Shown here: positions 27,537 through 33,631 of the stretch, one piece after another | Layout: every line of letters begins with the position of its first letter | How positions within the stretch are numbered: position 1 is the first letter of the stretch | Source of the DNA: Paludibacteraceae bacterium | GTDB taxonomy: Bacteria > Bacteroidota > Bacteroidia > Bacteroidales > Paludibacteraceae | Direction: 5' to 3' | Assembly (NCBI GenBank): GCA_017508305.1 | Contig: JAFVZF010000059.1 | Span: 1-33,631 of the forward strand | DNA: 33,631 bases | The notes under the pieces: model-generated | Seen by the model: only the letters and a program-made list of their open reading frames with translations | Database searches by the model: none | Told to the model about the DNA's origin: nothing | Translations under genes and position numbers: made by a program

Positions 27537-27560
27537 CTAATCGGCTAATCGGCTAATCGA
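27537..27560. repeat. Three CTAATCGR octamers touching the TPR gene start
   Basis: CTAATCGG, CTAATCGG and CTAATCGA occupy 27537-27560 without gaps. The last base is the A of the following ATG, so repeat number directly sets the ribosome-binding region of that gene. Confidence 0.85.
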
Positions 27561-29500
27561 TGATGCGAATTAACTTTCGACGTTTGACATATACCATAAT
27601 ACTTGTGCTATTCCCGATGCTGGGAATGGCACAGATTAATACGCAACGACTATTAGATATCGGCAGGAATGCACTTTACTTTGAAGATTATATCGTTGCC
27701 ATTCAATACTTTAACCAAGTTATCAAAGTAAAGCCCCACCTTACCGATCCCTACCTTTATCGCGCCTACGCCAAATTGAATTTGGAAGACTACCGAGGAG
27801 CTATCGAAGATTGCAACATCGCCTTAGAGATCAATCCTTTTTTACCCAAGGTATACTATTGCAGGGGATATGCCTACCGCCAAATAGGTCAACTGGATAA
27901 ATCGACCGAAGATTTAAAAAAATCGTTGGAGTTTGAACCAAACAATATCAACACCACTAATCTATGGATTGAAAACCTGATTCGAACCAATCAAACCACC
28001 GAAGCATTGGAAGTATGCGATTCGCTGATTAAGGAATATCCTCGCTATACAGAAGGCTACCTACTGCGTTCGCAAATTTTTCTGCAACAACAAGATACCG
28101 CCTCTGCCATCGCCAACTTAGACACAGCTACTACCTACAATAAAAATGCCGACCTCGCATACGCCATTAGAGGCATGATATACTACGAACAGGGCAACAA
28201 CGAAGCCGGACTTATCGATTTGGACAAGGCCATCTCGCTAAACGCTTATCGTGCTGATTACTACGGCAACAGGGCTATTATTAGAATGGCCGCCAATAAT
28301 TTAAGAGGTGCCATGAGCGACTTTGATACCGCCATCGAAATAGATAACAAGAATGCCCTTTCTTACTTTAACCGGGGATTGCTGCGTGCCAATGTAGGCG
28401 ATGACAACCGAGCCATCGACGATTTTACTACCTGCCTCGCATTAGATCCCAATCATTACAACGCATATATGCAACGTGCTGTACTCAACTACAAAACGGG
28501 CGATTACAAAGGGGCGATAAGCGACTATACCACTATCATCGACCAATACCCCGACTTTATTCCTGCCTACTACGGACGTAGCCAAGCAAAACGTAAGCTA
28601 CGCGACAAATTAGGAGCAGACAAAGACGAGCACATCGCCATGCAGATTGAGGATGATATTCGTAGCGGACGCAGAACGCCCAAATCGGCACAAGAAAAAG
28701 CATTAGAGCCTTCTGCCGAGGCACGTGCCATTGTACACCAACTTAGCAGCAAACAAAAAGACAAATACCAAAGCGATATTAGAGGGCAGGTACAAAACAA
28801 GGATATTACCATTGTACCTCTCTCCAATTTTATCATTGGCACGCCCGATTCGACGCAACAAATCAAACGTCAATCTTTGTTCAACGAACAGTTGGACAAG
28901 TACAATCAATCGACCAATAGCAGGTTGGAATTTTGTACCATCCAAAAGCACAAGCAAGGCACAGATATTAATTTGTATTTTAGCAAGATTGATGCATGCA
29001 CACAACAGCTACAAAGCAATCCCCTCCATCAAACTACGCTAATGGAAAGGGCATACTGCCTTACACAAGTGGAAGATTTTAATAGCGCTATTGCCGATTT
29101 AGATTTGATTATCAAACATTATCCAACCAACGTATTGGCTTATTTTAATCGTGCTAATGCCCGCATTAAAGAAGCTGAAACCTCGAAAGACGGACTAACG
29201 CAAGCCACCTTTATATTGGCACAAAGCGATTTATACATGGCATTGCAATTGGACAAGAACCTTATTTATGCGGTGTACAATATCGGATACATTCAACTGC
29301 TACAAGAAAAATATGCCGATGCCATTGCTACCTTTAGCCAATGTATCGACACTTACCCCGATTTCGCCGAGGCGTATTACAACCGTGGGCTTATTTACAT
29401 CTACCAAGGGGACAAAGAGAAAGGACGCAAGGACTTGAGCAAAGCCGGCGAATTAGGACTACACGAAGCGTATAATATCATTAAGCGAGATGCTTATTAG
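27560..29500 (+). CDS. Exported tetratricopeptide-repeat protein
   Basis: A 646-residue protein with a signal peptide ending LGMAQ. About eight TPR units fill residues 25-345 and three to four more lie at about 490-640, with canonical patterns such as AYAKLNLEDYRGAIEDCNIA and AYYNRGLIYIYQGDKEKGRK. A polar, Lys/Gln-rich linker (about 350-470) separates the two arrays. TPRs are protein-interaction scaffolds, so the protein probably organises a periplasmic or outer-membrane complex. No enzymatic motif is seen. Two in-frame ATGs (27560, 27563) are possible starts. It may be read from the pheS-lon transcript. Confidence 0.85.
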   Translation: MMRINFRRLTYTIILVLFPMLGMAQINTQRLLDIGRNALYFEDYIVAIQYFNQVIKVKPHLTDPYLYRAYAKLNLEDYRGAIEDCNIALEINPFLPKVYYCRGYAYRQIGQLDKSTEDLKKSLEFEPNNINTTNLWIENLIRTNQTTEALEVCDSLIKEYPRYTEGYLLRSQIFLQQQDTASAIANLDTATTYNKNADLAYAIRGMIYYEQGNNEAGLIDLDKAISLNAYRADYYGNRAIIRMAANNLRGAMSDFDTAIEIDNKNALSYFNRGLLRANVGDDNRAIDDFTTCLALDPNHYNAYMQRAVLNYKTGDYKGAISDYTTIIDQYPDFIPAYYGRSQAKRKLRDKLGADKDEHIAMQIEDDIRSGRRTPKSAQEKALEPSAEARAIVHQLSSKQKDKYQSDIRGQVQNKDITIVPLSNFIIGTPDSTQQIKRQSLFNEQLDKYNQSTNSRLEFCTIQKHKQGTDINLYFSKIDACTQQLQSNPLHQTTLMERAYCLTQVEDFNSAIADLDLIIKHYPTNVLAYFNRANARIKEAETSKDGLTQATFILAQSDLYMALQLDKNLIYAVYNIGYIQLLQEKYADAIATFSQCIDTYPDFAEAYYNRGLIYIYQGDKEKGRKDLSKAGELGLHEAYNIIKRDAY

Positions 29501-29522
29501 TCGCGTACTGCGTACGCTCCGA

Positions 29523-29546
29523 CTAATCGACTAATCGACTAACCGA
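29523..29546. repeat. Three CTAATCGA-type octamers downstream of the TPR gene
   Basis: CTAATCGA, CTAATCGA and CTAACCGA are contiguous. They are the same octamer as at 27537-27560, so the TPR gene is flanked on both sides. The preceding GCGTACGCTCCGA recurs as GCGTGCGCTCCGA at 29611-29623. Confidence 0.85.
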
Positions 29547-29566
29547 AAAAACGTCTATACAAATAT

Positions 29567-29597
29567 TTTGGTTTTTTGTATTTTATCACTAAATTTG
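29567..29597 (+). promoter_or_regulatory. Promoter of the scaffold-GGGtGRT operon
   Basis: TTTG (29567-29570), a 19-base spacer and TAAATTTG (29590-29597) fit the -33/-7 consensus. The leader would be about 135 bases. Confidence 0.75.
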
Positions 29598-29607
29598 TAC
29601 GCTTAAT

Positions 29608-29621
29608 GGAGCGTGCGCTCC
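29608..29621 (+). promoter_or_regulatory. 5'-leader hairpin of the scaffold-GGGtGRT mRNA
   Basis: GGAGCG-TG-CGCTCC is a GC-rich 6-bp stem that begins ten bases after the -7 box, so it would lie at the mRNA 5' end, as at the phosphorylase gene. Confidence 0.55.
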
Positions 29622-29671
29622 GACCAATCGGCCCTTTGACTTCGCTCATGGACTAGTAAGGTCAAAAAAAA

Positions 29672-29695
29672 CGATTCGTCGATTCACCGATTCGT
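29672..29695. repeat. Three CGATTCRY octamers in the leader of the scaffold gene
   Basis: CGATTCGT, CGATTCAC and CGATTCGT are contiguous. They resemble the reverse complement of the CTAATCGA octamer. They lie within the predicted leader, 41 bases before the ATG at 29737. The rest of 29501-29736 holds the promoter, the hairpin and AT-rich sequence. Confidence 0.8.
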
Positions 29696-29736
29696 CAAAA
29701 ATATATTACATTATTCATTTATAAATTTTACAAAGT

Positions 29737-30438
29737 ATGGTTTATTCACACGAAGTAGAACACATGTGTGTTGTAAAAAAAGGTCCTAACCATGGTCCTG
29801 CTCCCATTCCAGAAGAAGGCAAATGGGTAAAATCAAAAGAAATTAAAGACATTTCTGGTCTTACACATGGTATTGGTTGGTGTGCTCCTCAACAAGGTGC
29901 TTGCAAACTTACCTTGAACGTTAAAGAAGGTATCATCGAAGAAGCTTTGGTTGAAACCATCGGTTGCTCGGGTATGACTCACTCTGCTGCTATGGCTGCC
30001 GAAATTCTTCCTGGCAAAACTTTGTTAGAAGCGCTTAATACTGACCTTGTGTGCGACGCTATCAATACTGCAATGCGCGAATTGTTCTTGCAAATTGTTT
30101 ACGGACGTACTCAATCTGCTTTCTCTGAAGGTGGTTTGGTTATCGGTGCTGGTCTTGAAGACTTGGGTAAAGGGTTGCGTAGCCAAGTTGGTACCATGTT
30201 CTCTACCAAAGCTAAAGGCGTTCGTTACTTGGAAATGGCAGAAGGCTATGTTACCAAAATTGCTTTGGACCAAGACGACGAAGTTTGCGGTTACCAATTT
30301 GTACGCTTGGGCGTTATGATGGAACAAATTAAAAAAGGCGTTGATGCAAACGAAGCTCTTAAAAAAGCTACTGCTACCTACGGTCGTTTCACCGAAGAAC
30401 AAGGCGCTGTTAAATTCATTGACCCACGTATTGACTAA
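29737..30438 (+). CDS. NifU-like iron-sulfur cluster scaffold protein, GGGtGRT partner
   Basis: A 233-residue protein annotated in related genomes as an iron-sulfur cluster assembly scaffold. Conserved-looking cysteines are C11, C49 and C56 (CAPQQGAC), C77 (TIGCSGMTHS) and C106. The segment around 65-115 resembles the NifU N-terminal fold, while the C-terminal half (EDLGKGLRSQVGTMFSTKAK) is specific to this group. It always seems to sit beside a GGGtGRT gene, as here (19 bases apart), so the two probably act together, perhaps in Fe-S chemistry; that is inference. Codons are highly biased to GGT, CGT, GCT and AAA. Starts at 29737, no Shine-Dalgarno. Confidence 0.8.
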   Translation: MVYSHEVEHMCVVKKGPNHGPAPIPEEGKWVKSKEIKDISGLTHGIGWCAPQQGACKLTLNVKEGIIEEALVETIGCSGMTHSAAMAAEILPGKTLLEALNTDLVCDAINTAMRELFLQIVYGRTQSAFSEGGLVIGAGLEDLGKGLRSQVGTMFSTKAKGVRYLEMAEGYVTKIALDQDDEVCGYQFVRLGVMMEQIKKGVDANEALKKATATYGRFTEEQGAVKFIDPRID

Positions 30439-30457
30439 TTGAAAGGAGAAACAAATT

Positions 30458-31468
30458 ATGATGAGAGAAGTAAAATTTGAAAGCCAAAACCGTCGTGAGG
30501 CTCAAATCAATAAAGTATTAAGCCAATACGGCATCGCTTCTATCGAAGAAGCTAATCAAATTTGCGACCAATATGGTTTGGATCCTTATTTGGAATGCGA
30601 ACAAACCCAAAACATCTGTTTTGAAAACGCAAAATGGGCTTACGTAGTAGGTGCTGCTATCGCTATCAAAAAAGGCTGCAAAAACGCTGCTGACGCTGCC
30701 GAAGCTATTGGCGAAGGTTTGCAAGCATTCTGCATCCCCGGTTCTGTTGCTGACGACCGTAAAGTAGGTATTGGCCACGGTAACTTGGCTGCTCGTTTGT
30801 TGCGCGAAGAAACCCAATGTTTTGCATTCTTGGCTGGTCACGAATCGTTCGCTGCTGCCGAAGGTGCTATTAAAATTGCCGAAATGGCAAACAAAGTACG
30901 CAAAAACCCACTACGCGTTATCCTTAATGGTTTAGGCAAAGACGCTGCTATGATCATTTCTCGTATCAACGGCTTTACCTATGTACAAACCGAATTTGAT
31001 TACGCTACCGGCGAATTGAACGTAGTTAAAACCAAAGCTTACTCTAACGGCCCACGTGCTAAAGTAAACTGCTACGGTGCTGATGACGTTCGCGAAGGTG
31101 TAGCTGTAATGTGGAAAGAAGGCGTTGACGTTTCTATTACTGGTAACTCAACCAACCCAACTCGTTTCCAACACCCAGTTGCTGGTACTTATAAAAAAGA
31201 ACGCGTACTAGCTGGTAAACCTTATTTCTCAGTAGCATCTGGTGGTGGTACAGGTCGTACCCTTCACCCAGACAACATGGCTGCTGGTCCTGCTTCTTAC
31301 GGTATGACCGACACCTTGGGTCGTATGCACTCTGATGCTCAATTTGCCGGTTCTTCTTCGGTTCCTGCACACGTAGAAATGATGGGCTTCTTGGGTATGG
31401 GTAACAACCCCATGGTAGGTGCTACTGTAGCCGTTGCCGTAGGTGTTGCCGAAGCTTTGAACAAATAA
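30458..31468 (+). CDS. GGGtGRT-family protein
   Basis: A 336-residue cytosolic protein whose family-naming motif GGGTGRT is at 262-268, followed by LHPDNMAAGPASYGMTDTLG. Other conserved-looking parts are GIGHGNLAARLLREETQCFA (104-123) and MGFLGMGNNPMVGATVAVAV near the C-terminus. Cysteines occur at 36, 47, 54, 74, 92, 121 and 205. The biochemical function is unknown. It forms a two-gene operon with the scaffold gene and has one of the few clear Shine-Dalgarno sequences here (AAAGGAG at 30442-30448). Codon bias points to high expression. A strong terminator follows. Confidence 0.9.
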   Translation: MMREVKFESQNRREAQINKVLSQYGIASIEEANQICDQYGLDPYLECEQTQNICFENAKWAYVVGAAIAIKKGCKNAADAAEAIGEGLQAFCIPGSVADDRKVGIGHGNLAARLLREETQCFAFLAGHESFAAAEGAIKIAEMANKVRKNPLRVILNGLGKDAAMIISRINGFTYVQTEFDYATGELNVVKTKAYSNGPRAKVNCYGADDVREGVAVMWKEGVDVSITGNSTNPTRFQHPVAGTYKKERVLAGKPYFSVASGGGTGRTLHPDNMAAGPASYGMTDTLGRMHSDAQFAGSSSVPAHVEMMGFLGMGNNPMVGATVAVAVGVAEALNK

Positions 31469-31490
31469 TATCCGTCCCTCTTATAAACCG

Positions 31491-31518
31491 AAAGGCTCTC
31501 AGTTTGAGAGCCTTTTTT
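31491..31518 (+). terminator. Intrinsic terminator after the GGGtGRT gene
   Basis: AAAGGCTCTCA (31491-31501), loop GTT and TGAGAGCCTTT form a perfect 11-bp stem ending in six T's. Confidence 0.95.
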
Positions 31519-31547
31519 GTTTCTTTCCCGAATTTACAGTACTTTTG
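31516..31547 (+). promoter_or_regulatory. Promoter of the TPR gene with internal stop
   Basis: TTTG (31516-31519), a 20-base spacer and TACTTTTG (31540-31547) fit the consensus and would start transcription about 25 bases before the ATG at 31579. The -33 element overlaps the upstream terminator's T-run. Confidence 0.65.
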
Positions 31548-31578
31548 CACATGGTATCTACTGCTTATCTTTATTACT

Positions 31579-32490
31579 ATGAGACACATAGAAACGTTCC
31601 TTATCACCCTGTTTTTTGGTCTTGCCACTTGCTAGGCACAAGAATCAGCTTACTACACCCACGCAGTATCATTGCTACAACAGGGAAAGGCAGATTCGCT
31701 AAAAGTACACATAGAAGCATGGGAGCATACAGAACCAAACAATGCTGAGATTTATGCTTTGTGGCTAAATTACTACTATACAACAGCAAGCAAAGAAATA
31801 GTAAATTTCCAAGAAGAAGGACCACTTGAGGCCTCGTTAGCCATAGTCGATTCTACTGGGAATACGGTAAGTTATATGGTTTCGTCCGTTGTATACGATA
31901 AAGAAACCTTACAAAAAGGATACGATAAAATAGATGAAGGCATAGCACTTTATCCCAACCGACTTGACTTTTACTTTGGCAAAATACGCGTTATTATAAC
32001 TTGTAGCAAAAATTACCCTGCCTGCATATCGGAGTTTGAAAAAGTTTTTGCCAGACAAAAAGTAAATAAAGGAAAGTGGGATTGGACATTTAACCAACCT
32101 TTAGAAAATGGAAGCGACAGCCTGATTATCAACAATACACAATCGTACATAACCGCTATGCTGGATGCAGGCGAAAATACCTACGCTACCCAACTCATTA
32201 ACATGGGTTTGCAAGCCTACCCCAACAACGTTTATTTTTTAGCAGATAAAGCAGCCATATTGTACCACAGCAACGACCTAAAAGGTGCGCTTAATGCCTA
32301 TCTAAAAATTTTAAAAATAGCCCCCAATGATTACCTTGTTGCATACAATATAGCCTATCTATACGAGAATATGGGATACCTAAAAAAGGCCAGTAAATAC
32401 TACAAACTTGCCACCAAAGCGACCCAGCCTGAGATCGTTCAATCTGCCAATCAGGCATTAGATGACATCCAAAAGGCGTTGTCTCGATAA
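31579..32490 (+). pseudogene. Exported TPR protein with in-frame amber codon in its signal peptide
   Basis: From the ATG at 31579 the frame reads MRHIETFLITLFFGLATC, then TAG (31633-31635), then AQESAYYTHAVSLLQQG and an uninterrupted 284 residues to 32490. The interrupted N-terminus is a good signal peptide with cleavage expected just before AQ, and the promoter is placed for this ATG, so the gene appears to be one codon away from intact (TGG or CAG to TAG would explain it). The body has TPR-like helices at about 155-300, with YIQ-like units such as AYNIAYLYENMGYLKKASKY. An internal TTG at 31672 could start a cytosolic form, but that would lose export. TAG is a normal stop elsewhere in the window. 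The gene may be a recent pseudogene or the base may be an assembly error. Confidence 0.7.
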
Positions 32491-32502
32491 AATAACATGC
32501 TG

Positions 32503-33631
32503 CTACCTTAACTTATTTTGTAAGAAGTAGCCTTTAGCCTGCCAATAATAAAAAACAGCACCCAAAGCCTTTACGGCAACCATTAAATAAAACGCAGCAT
32601 GATAACCTGCATGTTCCGCCATAAAGCCACCTAACAACACGCCTAGCCCAAAGCCCGTATCCCAAGACACGTAAAGGGTAGAATTTGCCGAACCTCTTCT
32701 TTCGTTAGGAGCTAAATTGATAAACATACTCTGAAAAGCAGGAAACATGTGCCCATTGCCCAAACCTATAATAAAGGCAGCTCCGTAATATCCCCAATAG
32801 TTATGCACTGTAGCAAACAACAAATAACCAATCACAGATACGGCTATACCAATAGAAGCGTTTTGCGTAATTTTTCCTTGACGCAGGGTTCTACTACCCG
32901 TTAACCTAGAAAGAATCAGCCCTATGGATAATAACATGAAGAAAAGTCCTGTACCGCCTGTTATCCCTAACTCTTCTTTGCCGTAAATGGCAATATAGGT
33001 AGAAATAATGCCATAGGCAAAAGCAAAACAAGCCATGCAAATAATATGTCGCCATGCTTTCAGCATAATAAAACGGTCAAACGACATGGGCGGACGCTTT
33101 AGCAAGGGACGGGAGGTTGTTTTAACGGTTACATTGCATAAAAAAGCTATCCACGAACAAGCTATTGCCAAAGCAAACAACGTATCGTAGCTGTGATTGA
33201 TGCTATAAATAAAAAGAGCCACACTGGGACTTATGGCGGTTGCTACGTTATTACTCAACCCATAATAGCCAATACCCTCTGCCCTACGCGTACTGGGCAA
33301 TACATCGATAGCAACCGTACTATTAGAAACCGTAGACACCCCAAAAGGAGCGCCATGGAGCGTTCTGACAATAGCAAACAACCACAAAGAAGAAGCTATC
33401 GGATAACCCGTAAAAAACAAAGCAAACAACCCGAAACTAACCAACAAAATAATCTTTCGGGGAAAGCTATCTACCAAATACCCGCTAAAAAAACGAATAA
33501 TAAGTGCCGTTAAGGTGTAACCAGAAAGTACCAATCCTATGGTTTGTTTATTGGCATCAAACTGCTCGCTTAGGTAAAGCGGGAACAAGGGTGTTAGCAA
33601 CATAAAAGAGAAATACAACCAGAAATTGGCA
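32503..33631 (-). CDS. MFS transporter (5' end outside window)
   Basis: At least 375 residues of a major facilitator superfamily permease with about 12 hydrophobic segments. It reads in frame to the window edge, and the upstream residues ANFWLYFSFMLLTPLFPLYL are first-helix sequence, so the true start lies beyond 33631. The TTG at 33618 is not convincing. The helix 2-3 loop has GYLVDSFPRK, similar to the MFS G-x-x-x-D-x-x-R/K-R motif. The type resembles AraJ/YfcJ-like drug or sugar efflux permeases; the substrate cannot be told. It converges on the TPR gene with a 12-base gap and no obvious terminator. Confidence 0.85.
   Translation of the reverse strand, partial: ANFWLYFSFMLLTPLFPLYLSEQFDANKQTIGLVLSGYTLTALIIRFFSGYLVDSFPRKIILLVSFGLFALFFTGYPIASSLWLFAIVRTLHGAPFGVSTVSNSTVAIDVLPSTRRAEGIGYYGLSNNVATAISPSVALFIYSINHSYDTLFALAIACSWIAFLCNVTVKTTSRPLLKRPPMSFDRFIMLKAWRHIICMACFAFAYGIISTYIAIYGKEELGITGGTGLFFMLLSIGLILSRLTGSRTLRQGKITQNASIGIAVSVIGYLLFATVHNYWGYYGAAFIIGLGNGHMFPAFQSMFINLAPNERRGSANSTLYVSWDTGFGLGVLLGGFMAEHAGYHAAFYLMVAVKALGAVFYYWQAKGYFLQNKLR

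Noticed and set aside
29622..29736. Riboswitch in the scaffold-gene leader
   Set aside because: No known aptamer core was recognised. The leader contains an octamer repeat and one weak long-range pairing only.

Overview
The window is a stretch of chromosome from a Bacteroidota bacterium, most likely order Bacteroidales. The evidence is a type IX secretion (T9SS) adhesin cluster with a type B sorting domain and a PorP/SprF protein, lineage-typical families (DUF4494, DUF5683, the scaffold/GGGtGRT pair), and repeated TAnnTTTG -7 promoter boxes with few Shine-Dalgarno sequences. No gene identifies a genus. No transposase, integrase, phage structural gene or CRISPR array was seen.

Layout. 1-680: end of a small envelope operon (holin-like membrane protein and a small basic protein). 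812-6548: a three-gene surface module, namely a secreted SprB-repeat protein with a type B C-terminal domain, a PorE/SprD-like TPR/propeller/OmpA periplasmic protein, and a PorP/SprF outer-membrane partner. 6549-6791: a gap with an 18-bp perfect inverted repeat enclosing nested stems. 6792-11086: bifunctional RelA/SpoT overlapping an exported M3 peptidase. 11438-13999: alpha-glucan phosphorylase with a well-defined promoter, a LacI-type palindrome and a strong terminator. 14095-16475: a compact AT-rich restriction-modification island, with an HTH controller and MvaI/BcnI-type endonuclease on the minus strand and a divergent SPPY methyltransferase. 16515-16588: tRNA-His. 16654-19433: CvfB-like RNA-binding protein and release factor 3, separated by a compound tandem repeat and three small hairpins. 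19559-20020: DUF4494. 20114-23768 (minus): parA-parB-DUF5683-lytic transglycosylase operon. 24067-29500: pheS, lon and an exported TPR protein. 29737-31468: NifU-like scaffold and GGGtGRT protein with strongly biased codons. 31579-32490: exported TPR gene with an in-frame amber codon in its signal peptide. 32503-33631: MFS transporter cut by the window edge.

How the genes work together. The adhesin, OmpA and PorP genes should form one export-and-anchoring unit. The R-M genes share a 100-bp divergent control region whose inverted repeats overlap the promoters, the usual layout of controller-protein R-M systems. The parA-parB operon couples chromosome partition with cell-wall genes. Most other genes are housekeeping.

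The most unusual signals are non-coding. They are tandem 7-8 bp repeats in several intergenic gaps, the 157-bp foldable element at 6555-6711, the 33/34-bp alternating repeat at 17500-17733, the operator-promoter overlap in the R-M system, and 5'-end hairpins next to the promoters of the two loci with the most biased codons.
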